DNA of 64,000 nt. It comes from Gemmatimonadota bacterium (GTDB taxonomy: Bacteria; Gemmatimonadota; Gemmatimonadetes; Longimicrobiales; Gaopeijiaceae). Positions 1 to 8,871 of the stretch are shown piece after piece. The position numbers and the translations under genes are program-made. The stretch covers positions 558,001-622,000 of the forward strand of contig JAUIEJ010000001.1 in NCBI GenBank assembly GCA_030428885.1, read 5' to 3'. The notes below the pieces were generated by a model. It saw only the letters and a list, made by a program, of their open reading frames with translations. It was not told the origin of the DNA and searched no databases. Numbering within the stretch: the first letter of the stretch is position 1; every line of letters starts with the position of its first letter.

Positions 1-286
1 TCTCGCGGCCCTTCCCCTCACCGACGCCGTGGAGGTGGCGGGGCACGTCGTCTACATGGTCCACATTCCCGAGGACCTGGACGTCGATCCCCGGGCCGCC
101 GGCGTCTCGGTGGTGATCCACGGCCACACCCATCGCCCCCGCAACGAGCGCATGGACGGGGTGCTCTTCCTCAACCCCGGCAGCGCCGGGCCTCGCCGTT
201 TCTCCCTGCCCGTGACCCTGGCCATTCTCCACCTGGGGCCCGACGGCGCCGAGGCGGAGTTCGTGGACCTGGCGCCCGGCCCGTAA
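1..286 (+). CDS. Metallophosphoesterase (YfcE/MJ0936-type), C-terminal part
   Basis: The 5' end lies outside the window; the frame is open from base 2. The visible ~94 residues carry GHTHRP, the C-terminal metal-binding GH-x-H motif of calcineurin-like phosphodiesterases, followed by LNPGSAG and a final strand. This matches the small YfcE/MJ0936 family, in which the last motif supplies two histidine ligands of the dinuclear metal site. Those enzymes hydrolyse phosphodiesters in the cytoplasm; the physiological substrate cannot be told from here. A second, complete member of the superfamily lies at 47705-48463. The next gene starts 22 bp downstream on the same strand. Confidence 0.85.
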   Translation, partial: LAALPLTDAVEVAGHVVYMVHIPEDLDVDPRAAGVSVVIHGHTHRPRNERMDGVLFLNPGSAGPRRFSLPVTLAILHLGPDGAEAEFVDLAPGP

Positions 287-307
287 CCCTCCTTCCTCGG
301 CCCTTCC

Positions 308-772
308 GTGCCCGACTCCTTCCCCGTCCGGCGTCTCCAGACGCTGCTCCACGACGAAATTCCCCTGGCCCGGGAGATGGGGGCCGAGGTCGTGTCGTGG
401 ACCGACCAGGGGCTGGCCATCGTGGCGCCCCTGGGCCCCAACACCAACCACCACGGCACCTTCTTCGGCGGATCGGCCTCGGCCCTGGGCATCCTGGCCG
501 GGTGGAGCCTGGTGCACCTCCTGGTGCTGGAGGCGGGCCTGGAAGCCGACATCGTGATCCAGCGGGTGGCGGTGCGGTATTCCTCGCCGGCCCCGGGTCC
601 CATGGTCGCCCGGGCCCTTCCCCCCGATCCGTTGGCCTGGCGGCGGTTCGCCTCCGGATATCGCCGCAACGGACTGGCCCGGCTCCGGGTGCGGGTGCAG
701 TTGATCTGCGAGGATCGGGTGGTGGCCACCCTCGACGCCGCGTACGCCGCCGTCGGTCCGGAGTCCCCTTGA
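308..772 (+). CDS. YiiD-C-type thioesterase (hotdog fold)
   Basis: A 154-residue protein with GTG start. The central stretch around residues 38-62 (LGPNTNHHGTFFGGS then LAGWSLVHLL) is the signature of the YiiD C-terminal domain family, putative acyl-CoA/acyl-ACP thioesterases with a hotdog fold. In E. coli the domain is fused to a GNAT acetyltransferase (FabY/YiiD); here it stands alone. Residues 90-110 (VAVRYSSPAPGPMVARA) are consistent with the second hotdog strand pair. No clear Shine-Dalgarno precedes the GTG, so the exact start is uncertain. The TGA stop lies inside the first of two direct repeats that precede the PadR gene. Family assignment is good; the substrate is unknown. Confidence 0.75.
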   Translation: MPDSFPVRRLQTLLHDEIPLAREMGAEVVSWTDQGLAIVAPLGPNTNHHGTFFGGSASALGILAGWSLVHLLVLEAGLEADIVIQRVAVRYSSPAPGPMVARALPPDPLAWRRFASGYRRNGLARLRVRVQLICEDRVVATLDAAYAAVGPESP

Positions 773-812
773 CATCTTAGGGGATTGTCGGGAGTTTCCC
801 CATGACATCTTA
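770..812 (+). promoter_or_regulatory. Direct repeats TGACATCTTA upstream of padR, probable autoregulatory operator
   Basis: The 10-mer TGACATCTTA occurs at 770-779 and again at 803-812, exactly 33 bp (about three helical turns) apart. The first copy overlaps TTGACA (769-774), a good -35 hexamer, and the stop codon of the preceding gene. A GGGGA/TCCCC inverted pair lies between them. PadR repressors commonly bind AT-containing repeats just upstream of their own gene, so an operator is the natural reading, but binding is inferred. The second copy also contains an in-frame ATG at 812 that could be mistaken for the padR start. Confidence 0.5.
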
Positions 813-841
813 TGGGACTCCCTCGAGCCGACGTGGCCGCC

Positions 842-1183
842 ATGACGCGCATGGACCTTCTCCAGGGGACGCTCGACGTCCTCGTCCTCCGGACCCTCAC
901 CGGAGGCCCCCGCCACGGGTACGACATCGCCCGGGCCATCAAGCGGCTGTCGGAGGACGTGCTCCAGGTGGAGGAGGGGGCGCTCTACCCCGCGCTCCAT
1001 CGCCTCCGGGCCAAGGGGTGGGTGGAGTCGGAGTGGGGCCGGTCCGAGAAGAACCGCCGCGCCAAGTTCTACGAACTCACGCCGGCGGGGCGGGAGGCCC
1101 TGGCGGCGGAGGCGCTCCAGTGGGACCGCTACTCCCAGGCGGTGGGGCGGGTCCTGGCCGACGCCCCCCGGGAGGGGGCGTGA
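842..1183 (+). CDS. PadR-family transcriptional regulator
   Basis: A 113-residue winged-helix protein beginning MTRMDLLQGTLDVLVL, the usual PadR N-terminus, so the ATG at 842 is preferred over the in-frame ATG at 812, which sits inside a probable operator. The recognition region reads GPRHGYDIARAIKR, then EEGALYPALHRL and the wing RRAKFYELTPAG. It is the short form with one C-terminal dimerisation helix. The stop overlaps the GTG of the downstream permease (GTGA), so the two are translationally coupled. In Acidobacteria and Gemmatimonadota such PadR genes typically precede orphan MacB-like permeases and are thought to repress them. Ligand unknown. Confidence 0.9.
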   Translation: MTRMDLLQGTLDVLVLRTLTGGPRHGYDIARAIKRLSEDVLQVEEGALYPALHRLRAKGWVESEWGRSEKNRRAKFYELTPAGREALAAEALQWDRYSQAVGRVLADAPREGA

Positions 1184-3825
1184 GCCGGGGGCGCCTCGAC
1201 CGTCTGCGGGCCATCTTCGGGCGGGAGCGGGTGGAGCAGGACGTGGACGAGGAGTTCGCCGCCCACATCGAGCACCGCATCGACGACCTCACCGAGGCCG
1301 GGGTGGACCCGGAGGAGGCCCGAGCCCGGGCCGAGGCCGAGTTCGGCGACCGGGCGAGGCTCCGCCGGGCCACGGTCCAGGCGGGGTCGACGGCGGGTCC
1401 CCGAGGGACGCGGGGCCCCGGGGGGAGCGTGCGGCGGGAGGTGGAGTGGGCCCTGCGTCAGCTCCGCCGGGCCCCGGGCTTCGCCGGCGTGGCGAGCCTG
1501 ACCCTCATGCTGGGGATCGGGGCGGCGGTGGCCATCGTGAGCGTGGTCCGGGCCGTCGTGCTGGATCCACTCCCCTTCTCCGAGCCCCACGACCTGGTGG
1601 CCCTGGAGATGCGCACACCGGCCGGGGATCCGTTCTCCACCGCCGAGCCGGCGTTCCTCGACTGGCGGGAACGCATGGGCACGCTGACCGACGTGGGGGC
1701 CTACGCGGGACGCACCGAAACCCTCCGCAGCCCCGGTGAGCCCCGGGCCGTGGTGCGGGGGTACGCCAACGCGGGCCTTCTCGAGATGCTGGGGGTCGAG
1801 CCGGCGGTGGGGCGTCTCTTCACCGCCGACGAAGACCGTCCCGGCGAACCGGCGCCCGTGGCCCTCCTGGGGCGGGAACTCTGGATCGAACGGTTCGGCG
1901 GCGCCCCCGACGCCGTGGGCCGCACCGTGGACATGGACGGCCGGGTCCTGGAGGTGGTGGGGGTCCTGCCCGAGGCCGTGCACGTGCTCTTCGGCGGTCC
2001 CGTGGACCTCCTCACCCCTCTGGCCGCCAGCCCCGCCATGGATCGAGGGGAGCACTACCTCGACGTGGTGGCGCGCCTCGCCCCCGGCGCGACGCTGGAG
2101 CAGGCCCGCGAGGAACTGGAGGCCGTGACGGCCTGGCAGAGCGCCACCTACGAGGAAGATCGAGGGTGGGGGGGGGCCATGAAGACGCTGGAGGTCGAAC
2201 TCCTGGGGGCCGAGACCATCCGGGCCGGCTGGGTGCTCCTGGCCGCGGCCGGGCTGCTGCTGGCCATGGCCTGCGTCAACGTCTCCAACCTCCTCCTGGC
2301 CCGGGCCACGGTGCGGCGGGGCGAACTGGGACTCCGGGCGGTCCTGGGAGCGGGGCGCGGGGCCCTGGTCCGGCAGCTCGCGGTGGAGTCCGGTGTGCTG
2401 GCGGTGCTGGGGAGCGGGCTGGGCATTCTTTTCGCCACTCTGGCGCTGCCGGTGGTGCGCCGACTGGGCGACGGGCGACTCCCCCGCCTGGAGGGCGCCG
2501 AGGTGGACCTCCTGGGCGCGGCGGTGGCCTGCGGCGTGGCGGCCCTCACGGTGGGGATCTTCGGCACCGTGCCCGCCCTGAACGCGGGTCGCGGGGCCCT
2601 GGCCCGGGGGCTCCGGGGCGCGGGCCGCGACGGCGGCGCCGCCGGGGCCGGGGCCCGCCGGTTGCTGGTGGCGACCCAGGTGGCCGCCAGCGTGGTGCTC
2701 CTGGTGGGCACGGGACTGCTGTTCCGCTCGTTCATGCGGCTGAACCAGGTGGATCCGGGCTTCGAGGTCGACGGCCGGGTCGCCCTCTCGTTGGCCATGC
2801 CCGACGCGGCGTACTCGTGGCAGGAGCGGGGTCCCCTGGTGCAGGAGATCCTGCGCCTCGGGCGCGAGGTGCCCGGGGTCGAGGCGCTGGGGGCCACCTC
2901 GGTGGATCCGTTCTCGGGCTACGCCCTGGCCAACTTCGTGGCCGCCAGCGACCGCATGCCCGATCGAGCCGCCGACTTCACCCCCATCCACTGGCGGGTG
3001 GTGACCCCGGGCTTCTTCGACGCCATGGGACTCGAGGTGCGGGCCGGGCGGGCCTTCACCGACGGCGACGACGGCCGGGAGGGGTTTCCGGTGGTGGTGG
3101 GCGAGCGCCTGGCCCAACACCTCTACGGATCGCCCGCGGAGGCCCTGGGTCGCGACCTGGTGTGGGGCGACCCCGACGGGTCCCGAATCCGCATCGTGGG
3201 CGTGGTGGAGACCATGCGGGACGTGTGGCTGGATCGGGAGCCCATGTACATGGTCTACCGGCCCCACCGCCAGATCGCCTGGGCCTCCATGACCCTGGTG
3301 GCCCGGGTGCGGGCCGGCGCCGTGGGGAGTGCGGCGACGGGCCTGCGCGACGCCGTGCGGGAGGCGGCCCCGGGGGTGGCGGTCCCCGAGGTGCGGGCGC
3401 TGGAGGCCACCGTTGAGCGGGCCCTGGCCGAGCCCCGGTTCAACCTCGTGCTGCTGGCCGCCTTCGCCGCGGTGGGGTTGGCCCTGGCGGTGGTGGGGCT
3501 GTACGGACTCACGGCCTTCGAGGTGCGGGGGCGGTTCCGTGAGATCGGGATCCGCATGTCGCTGGGGGCCGAGGCGAGCTCCCTGGTGGGCGGGTTCGTG
3601 GTGCGGCGATTGGGGTTGGCCGGGGCGGGACTCGCGGTGGGACTGGCCGTTGCCTGGTACGCCGCGCGGTGGCTCGACGCCCTCCTGTTCGAGACGTCGC
3701 CCCGGGATCCCCTGACCTGGATCCTCGTGGTGCTGACCGTGACCGTCACCACCGCCGTGGCGGCGTGGATTCCGGCCCGGTGGGCGTCGCGAGTGGACCC
3801 CCGGGAGGTGTTGTCGGCCGAGTAG
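1180..3825 (+). CDS. MacB/FtsX-type ABC permease (ADOP family)
   Basis: An 881-residue membrane protein whose GTG overlaps the PadR stop. Residues 1-65 form the soluble permease prefix (RLRAIFGRERVEQDVDEEF, EARARAEAEFGD). A first transmembrane helix is near residue 100, followed by a MacB-like periplasmic domain, a first FtsX domain with three helices around residues 350-500 (ACVNVSNLLLARATVRRGEL), a second helix and periplasmic domain, and a C-terminal FtsX domain (LYGLTAFEVRGRFREIGIRM, then FETSPRDP). This duplicated architecture without an ATPase is the acidobacterial duplicated orphan permease type. No ATP-binding subunit is adjacent. It probably exports a compound or acts on envelope lipids under PadR control; the substrate is not known. 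Confidence 0.88.
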   Translation: MSRGRLDRLRAIFGRERVEQDVDEEFAAHIEHRIDDLTEAGVDPEEARARAEAEFGDRARLRRATVQAGSTAGPRGTRGPGGSVRREVEWALRQLRRAPGFAGVASLTLMLGIGAAVAIVSVVRAVVLDPLPFSEPHDLVALEMRTPAGDPFSTAEPAFLDWRERMGTLTDVGAYAGRTETLRSPGEPRAVVRGYANAGLLEMLGVEPAVGRLFTADEDRPGEPAPVALLGRELWIERFGGAPDAVGRTVDMDGRVLEVVGVLPEAVHVLFGGPVDLLTPLAASPAMDRGEHYLDVVARLAPGATLEQAREELEAVTAWQSATYEEDRGWGGAMKTLEVELLGAETIRAGWVLLAAAGLLLAMACVNVSNLLLARATVRRGELGLRAVLGAGRGALVRQLAVESGVLAVLGSGLGILFATLALPVVRRLGDGRLPRLEGAEVDLLGAAVACGVAALTVGIFGTVPALNAGRGALARGLRGAGRDGGAAGAGARRLLVATQVAASVVLLVGTGLLFRSFMRLNQVDPGFEVDGRVALSLAMPDAAYSWQERGPLVQEILRLGREVPGVEALGATSVDPFSGYALANFVAASDRMPDRAADFTPIHWRVVTPGFFDAMGLEVRAGRAFTDGDDGREGFPVVVGERLAQHLYGSPAEALGRDLVWGDPDGSRIRIVGVVETMRDVWLDREPMYMVYRPHRQIAWASMTLVARVRAGAVGSAATGLRDAVREAAPGVAVPEVRALEATVERALAEPRFNLVLLAAFAAVGLALAVVGLYGLTAFEVRGRFREIGIRMSLGAEASSLVGGFVVRRLGLAGAGLAVGLAVAWYAARWLDALLFETSPRDPLTWILVVLTVTVTTAVAAWIPARWASRVDPREVLSAE

Positions 3826-3876
3826 GTTCTCCGCCGGCCCTTGACCCTTCCCCTACGTGAGGGTCGAGGGTGGGGT

Positions 3877-4719
3877 ATGGTCACTCTACCCCACACCCTC
3901 CGATGGCCTCTGGACGACGGCGGCGACACCCCCCTCGAGGTGTGGGTCGCCCCCCCCGTCGCCGGGGCCCTGCCCCTTCCCGAGCCCCCCTACCCGGTGC
4001 TCTGGGTCCTGGACGCCAATCTCTTCTTCGGCACCGTGGTCGAGACGACCCGGCTCATGGCCCAGCTCTTCGGGGAGCTGCCGCCCCTCATCGTGGCGGG
4101 CATCGCGTATCCCGACGTCGACGCCCGGGTGCAGGCCGAACTCCGGGCCCGGGATTTCACCCCCACCGCCGACGCCGGCTTCGAGGCCTCCGTGGGGTCC
4201 ATGCCCGGCGCCGCCCCCACCCTCCCTCCGGGGGAGCGACTGGGCCGGGCCGATGCCTTCGCCGAGCGGCTCCTGGGCGCCCGGCGTCGGGTGCACGAGC
4301 GTATGGGTGGGGCGCCGGGCCGGGACATTCTGTTCGGGTCGTCCCTGGGAGGCCTCTTCGTCGTCCACCTCTTCCAGCAGCGGCCCGAGGCGTTCCAGAG
4401 CTGGATCGCCGTGAGCCCTGCCCTCTGGTGGGACGACGCGCTGGCGCTGCGGCGAGAGCGGGAACGGCGGCCCGACGCGCCGGCCCGGGAGGGGCGGGTG
4501 TTCCTCGCCGTGGGCCGGGGGGAGGAGGGCGATCACCTGCCGTTCCTGGCGCCCTGGCGCATGGTCTCCAACGTGGAGGCGCTGGCGGGAGTCCTGGCCG
4601 GTCGCCCCGAACCCGACCTTCGGGTGGCCCACGCCGTGGTGGACGGGGAAACCCACACGTCGGTGGTGCAGCCGGGGCTCACCCGCGGGCTCCGGTGGGT
4701 GTGCGGGGGGGCGGGTTAG
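3877..4719 (+). CDS. Alpha/beta hydrolase, putative esterase (Fes/IroE-like)
   Basis: A 280-residue enzyme without an obvious signal peptide. LWVLDANLFFG near residue 40, the nucleophile elbow GSSLGG near residue 152 and HTSVVQPGL near the C-terminus match the putative esterase family that includes IroE/Fes and YbbA-type serine esterases; Ser of G-x-S-x-GG and the late His would form the triad. The ATG at 3877 follows a GAGGGTGGGG ribosome-binding region and is preferred over an upstream in-frame ATG at 3841. A GACCCT/AGGGTC inverted repeat (3843-3865) lies just upstream. The 3' end overlaps by 4 bp the convergent small lipoprotein gene. Substrate unknown. Confidence 0.75.
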   Translation: MVTLPHTLRWPLDDGGDTPLEVWVAPPVAGALPLPEPPYPVLWVLDANLFFGTVVETTRLMAQLFGELPPLIVAGIAYPDVDARVQAELRARDFTPTADAGFEASVGSMPGAAPTLPPGERLGRADAFAERLLGARRRVHERMGGAPGRDILFGSSLGGLFVVHLFQQRPEAFQSWIAVSPALWWDDALALRRERERRPDAPAREGRVFLAVGRGEEGDHLPFLAPWRMVSNVEALAGVLAGRPEPDLRVAHAVVDGETHTSVVQPGLTRGLRWVCGGAG

Positions 4720-5102
4720 CCGAACCGGAGGGAGCAGTCGTCCCAGGCGGTGTCGCGGTGGTCCGGATCGCCGTCCAGGAGGTCGTGGAGCATCTCGTGG
4801 GACACCGTGCGGTCGTTGGTCTCGTACCCGGCGACGATGACGATGTCGTGGGGCGGCGACCAGCGGGCCCGGGCGACGCGCCCGTCGGCCACGATGGACG
4901 AGGCCAGGAACCATCGGATGCGGCCGAAGGGGCCGGTGCGACCCGAGCAGGCTTCCACGGCTTCGTGGAGGTCGGCGTACGGGGGGAGGGGATCGAAGGG
5001 ACGCCGATTCTCGATGCGCGCCTCGATGATGGGATCCCCGCAGGCCGCGAGGAGGAGGACCAGGGCCGGGCGCCGCAGACGACGCAGCCCCGGTACGGTC
5101 AC
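4716..5102 (-). CDS. Small lipoprotein with HExxH-like motif, coupled to dnaE
   Basis: A 128-residue protein with a short lipoprotein signal (LVLLLAACG, Cys near residue 21). Near the C-terminus it has SHEMLHDLLDGDPDHRDTAW, an HExxH arrangement with later acidic residues and His that could form a small zinc-metalloprotease site. Two further Cys flank the domain and may form a disulphide. The GTG start overlaps the dnaE stop (GTGA), so it is probably the distal gene of a dnaE transcript, and its 3' end overlaps the convergent esterase gene. I recognise no named family. The HEMLH motif is plausible as a catalytic site but unproven. Confidence 0.6.
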   Translation of the reverse strand: MTVPGLRRLRRPALVLLLAACGDPIIEARIENRRPFDPLPPYADLHEAVEACSGRTGPFGRIRWFLASSIVADGRVARARWSPPHDIVIVAGYETNDRTVSHEMLHDLLDGDPDHRDTAWDDCSLRFG

Positions 5103-8100
5103 CGCTCCGCGCCCCGGCGCACCAGGCGCACGCGCGCCTTGCCGAAGATCTTCCGGAGCTCGGGGAGGGTCTCGCCCAGGGGATCCACCCGCAGGCTCCG
5201 GGAGCGGAAGCGGGGCGCCCTCACGCCGTTATCCGATCCCAGGGTGAGTTCCACCGGCGCGGCGCCGGGATGGGACTGGAGCACGGCCTTCGCCCGGGCG
5301 AAGGCGTCGTCCCCCAGATTCCGTCCCGGCTCCATCTCGATCTCGAGGCTGAGCTGCCCCGAGAGGGGGAGGGCTTCCAGCGGCTCCACGCCGTCGAGGA
5401 AGATGGGGGGATCCTCTTCGTCCCGTTCCCGGCCGCTCACGGCTCCCCGGATCAGGACCACGGCGTCCACCGCCAGCGCCTCCTTGGAGGTCTGCCAGGC
5501 GTCCTTGAACCCCAGGATGGTGGCCGTGCCGTGGAAGTCCTCCACCACGATCTTGCCCCACTCCGAATTGTCGCGTTTGGAGATCTGACGGCTGATGGAG
5601 GTCACCACGCAGGCGAGTTCGATCTTCTGTCCCGCGTGCTCCTTCAGGTTGCGGGAGTTCACCCGATCGTAGGCCTGGACCACGTCCCGGAACCGGTCCA
5701 GGGGATGCCCGCTGATGAAGAAGCCCAGGGCCTCCTTCTCCCGGGCGAGACGCTCGGGCTCGGGCCAGTCCGGCACATCGGGGAGGGGCGGGGGCTGGCG
5801 GGCCAGACCCGGTCCGGCGTCGGCCCCGAAGAGGGACGCCTGGCCGGCCTCCTCCTCGGCTTTGCGGGTGAGGACCTCCTGGTACGCCGTGTCGAGGCCC
5901 GCCCGGAGCTGGGCCCGGTGCCCGAAGGCGTCCAGGGCCCCCGCGGCGATGAGCGCCTCGCAGGCCCGCTTGTTGAGGGCCCGGACGTCGATGCGCTCCA
6001 GGAAGTCGAAGAGCGACACGAACGGACCGTCCTTTCGGGCCTCCAGCACCGAGGCCACGGCGCCCGAGCCCACCCCCCGCACGGCACCGAGTCCGAAGCG
6101 GATCTGATTGCCGCCGATGGCGGTGAACTTCCACCCCGACTCGTTGACGTCGGGCGGGAGCACCTCCACGCCGTCTTCGAGCTTGGGCAGGTGGCGCGGA
6201 AGATCGCGGCATTCGGCGATGTACTTCACCACGTCGTCGGTCTTGTCCAGCACCGACGACAGCAGTCCCGCCATGAACTCGGCGGGATAGTGGGCCTTGA
6301 GCCACGCCGTGTGGTAGCTCACCAGGGAATAGGCCGCCGAGTGACTCTTGTTGAAGCCGTAGCGACCGAAGGTCTCGATCTGGTCGGCCAGGTCCCGGGC
6401 CACCCGCTCGTCCACGTCCCGGGCCACCGCCTTCTCCACGAACGTGCCGAGCTGTTCGGCGATGAGGGCGGCGTTCTTCTTGCCCACCGCCTTCCGCAGC
6501 ACGTCGGCTTCGCCCAGGGAGAAGCCCGCCAGGATGTTGGCGATCCGCATCACCTGTTCCTGGTAGACGATGATGCCGTAGGTGGGCTCCAGCGACTTGG
6601 CCAGGTCCGGGTGGTCGTAGGTGACCGGCTCCTGGCCCAGCTTCCGGCGGATGTAGACGTCGGTCATGCCCGAGTCCAGGGGGCCCGGGCGGATCAGGGC
6701 GTTGGTGGCCACCAGGTCTTCGAATCGGTCGCAGCGCATGGACCGCAGCTTGTCGGTGGCCAGCGACGATTCGAACTGGAACACCCCGCTGGTGCCTCCC
6801 CGGGCCAGCATGCGGTAGACCGCCGGGTCGTCCAGGGGCACGTCGTCCATGCTCTCGTAGACCTCGCCGGTGTCGGGGTGCTTCAGCGCGCCCACCCGGT
6901 CCTTCACCATCTCCACGGCGTCGTGGATCACGGTGAGGGTCTTCAGACCCAGGAAGTCCATCTTGAGCATGCCCGCCTCTTCGAGGCAGTTCATGTCGTA
7001 CTGGGTCACCACCATGCCGTCCTCGCCGCCGTTCTTGCCGGTCTGGACGCAGACGGGGACGTAGTCGTCGATGGGGCCCGGGGCGATGACCACGCCCGCG
7101 GCGTGGACCGAGGCGTGGCGCGACAGTCCCTCGAGGGTCATGGCGTAGTCGAAGAGCTGCCGGTGGCGCTCGTCGAGCTTGTAGAGGTCGCGCACCTCCT
7201 TGAGCTGCTCCACCGCCTCCTCCACGGTGAAGCTCTGGCCCGGGGCGTTGGGAATGAGCTTGGCGATGCGGTCGGTTTCGCCGGGCTCGAATCCCAGGGT
7301 GCGCCCCACGTCCCGGATCACCGCCCGGGACTTCATGGTCCCGAAGGTGATGATCTGCCCCACGGCCTCCTTGCCGTACTTCTGCCGGGTGTACTCGATC
7401 ACCTCGCTCCGGCGCTCGAAGCAGAAGTCGATGTCCACATCGGGCATGGACACGCGCTCGGGGTTCAGGAACCGCTCGAAGAGGAGGTCGTGCTCCAGGG
7501 GGTCGAGGTTGGTGATCCCCAGGGCGAAGGCCACCAGCGATCCGGCGGCCGAGCCTCGACCCGGTCCCACGGGAATGCCCTGCTCCCGGGCCCAGGCGAT
7601 GAAGTCCTGGACGATGAGGAAGTACCCGGCGTACCCCGTGCCCTTGATGACCCCGAGCTCGTAGTCCAGCCGCTCCCGGGCGTCGTCGGGGAGGGGGTCG
7701 CCGAAGCGCTCCTTCGCCCCTTCGAGGGAGAGGAACTCCAGATAGTCGTTTTCGTCGGCGTGGCCCGGGGGGAGGGGGAAGGCCGGCAGGTGGTACTGCT
7801 TGTCGAACGAGACGTCGACGGCGTCGGCGACGGCCAGGGTGTTTTCGAGGACGTCGGGCCGGTCGGGGAACCGCTCCGCCATCTCGGGGCCGCTCTTGAA
7901 GTAGAGCCCCCGGTCGTACTGCATGCGGTTGGGGTCGTTGCGGTCCTTGCCCAGGCCGATGCACAACAGCACGTCGTGGGCTTCGTGGTCGCCCTCCGAC
8001 AGGAAGTGGGCGTCGTTGGTGGCCACCACCGGGAGCCCCAGCTCGTCGGCCAGGGTGAAGATCTTGCCGTTGAGTTCCCTCTGCCCCTCCGAGTCGTGGC

Positions 8101-8629
8101 CCTGGACCTCCAGGTAGTAGCGCCCGTCGAAGACGTCGGCGTACCAGGCCGCGGCCTCCCGGGCGCCGTCCCAGTCGTCGGCCATGAGGTGGCGGGCCAC
8201 TTCCCCCGCCAGACACGCCGACGACACGATGAGCCCCTCGCCATACTGGCGGAGCAGCTCACGGTCCACCCGGGGCTTGTGGTAGAAGCCCTCGGTGTAC
8301 CCCATGGAGGTGAGCTTCACCAGGTTCCGGTAGCCCTGCCGGTCCCGGGCCAGGAGCACCAGGTGGTAGTACGCCTTCTCGCCCTGACCCGAGCGCGAAC
8401 GATCCCGGCGATCGCCGGGGGCCACGTAGGCTTCCATGCCCAGAATGGGCTTCACCCCGGCGGCCTTGGCCGCCTTCTGGAACGTCCAGGCGCCGAACAT
8501 GCAGCCGTGGTCGGTGAGGGCCAGGCCGGGCATCTCGTACTCGGCGGCCCGGTGGACCAGGTCGGAGATGCGGTTCGCGCCGTCGAGGAGCGAGTACTCG
8601 GAGTGGGTGTGGAGGTGGACGAACGACAC
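5099..8629 (-). CDS. dnaE: DNA polymerase III alpha subunit
   Basis: A 1176-residue replicative polymerase. The N-terminal PHP domain begins FVHLHTHSEYSLLDG and continues LALTDHGCMFGAWTF. The palm carries GPGRGSAAGSLVAFALG and the catalytic PDVDIDF near residue 396. Thumb and fingers follow (RHASVHAAGVVIAP, KMDFLGLKTLTVI, GYGFNKSHSAAYSL), then helix-hairpin-helix repeats and an OB fold (IELACVVTSISRQISKRD). Length is typical for DnaE1. The preferred start is GTG at 8629, directly before the conserved HLHTHSEYS; the frame stays open to 8779 but the extra residues are unlike any PHP N-terminus. The stop overlaps the GTG of the small lipoprotein gene. Cytoplasmic, acting in the replisome. Confidence 0.97.
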   Translation of the reverse strand: MSFVHLHTHSEYSLLDGANRISDLVHRAAEYEMPGLALTDHGCMFGAWTFQKAAKAAGVKPILGMEAYVAPGDRRDRSRSGQGEKAYYHLVLLARDRQGYRNLVKLTSMGYTEGFYHKPRVDRELLRQYGEGLIVSSACLAGEVARHLMADDWDGAREAAAWYADVFDGRYYLEVQGHDSEGQRELNGKIFTLADELGLPVVATNDAHFLSEGDHEAHDVLLCIGLGKDRNDPNRMQYDRGLYFKSGPEMAERFPDRPDVLENTLAVADAVDVSFDKQYHLPAFPLPPGHADENDYLEFLSLEGAKERFGDPLPDDARERLDYELGVIKGTGYAGYFLIVQDFIAWAREQGIPVGPGRGSAAGSLVAFALGITNLDPLEHDLLFERFLNPERVSMPDVDIDFCFERRSEVIEYTRQKYGKEAVGQIITFGTMKSRAVIRDVGRTLGFEPGETDRIAKLIPNAPGQSFTVEEAVEQLKEVRDLYKLDERHRQLFDYAMTLEGLSRHASVHAAGVVIAPGPIDDYVPVCVQTGKNGGEDGMVVTQYDMNCLEEAGMLKMDFLGLKTLTVIHDAVEMVKDRVGALKHPDTGEVYESMDDVPLDDPAVYRMLARGGTSGVFQFESSLATDKLRSMRCDRFEDLVATNALIRPGPLDSGMTDVYIRRKLGQEPVTYDHPDLAKSLEPTYGIIVYQEQVMRIANILAGFSLGEADVLRKAVGKKNAALIAEQLGTFVEKAVARDVDERVARDLADQIETFGRYGFNKSHSAAYSLVSYHTAWLKAHYPAEFMAGLLSSVLDKTDDVVKYIAECRDLPRHLPKLEDGVEVLPPDVNESGWKFTAIGGNQIRFGLGAVRGVGSGAVASVLEARKDGPFVSLFDFLERIDVRALNKRACEALIAAGALDAFGHRAQLRAGLDTAYQEVLTRKAEEEAGQASLFGADAGPGLARQPPPLPDVPDWPEPERLAREKEALGFFISGHPLDRFRDVVQAYDRVNSRNLKEHAGQKIELACVVTSISRQISKRDNSEWGKIVVEDFHGTATILGFKDAWQTSKEALAVDAVVLIRGAVSGRERDEEDPPIFLDGVEPLEALPLSGQLSLEIEMEPGRNLGDDAFARAKAVLQSHPGAAPVELTLGSDNGVRAPRFRSRSLRVDPLGETLPELRKIFGKARVRLVRRGAER

Positions 8630-8871
8630 GGCGCAGACGGCGGAAGGCGAGAGGAAGGCCCTACACTCTAGACCGGGGAACCGCCGGGGCCAAATCCCGG
8701 ACGGCCCGGACCGCGACGGAATGCGGGTTTCGGGCCTCTCCCCTCCGCCGCCACCGGGCGGGCCACCGGCGTCCAACACTCCGGCGCCTTTCGCTGTCGT
8801 AAGAATGGCCCTCGGGGGCCGTACCTCTCCCCGGCCATTCGCACCTCCCTCGCCCTTCTCCGGACGACCTC

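Noticed and set aside
812-841. padR start at the upstream ATG (812)
   Set aside because: The extra ten residues lie in the probable operator repeat, and PadR proteins of this type begin MTRMDLLQGTLDVLVL, matching the ATG at 842.
5270-8671. Open frame of more than 1000 codons opposite dnaE
   Set aside because: It mirrors the dnaE codons on the other strand, shows no domain and is explained by the scarcity of stop codons at this G+C content.
8630-8779. N-terminal extension of DnaE
   Set aside because: The residues before GTG 8629 are Pro/Gly/Arg-rich and unlike any PHP-domain start; HLHTHSEYS should lie within a few residues of the N-terminus.
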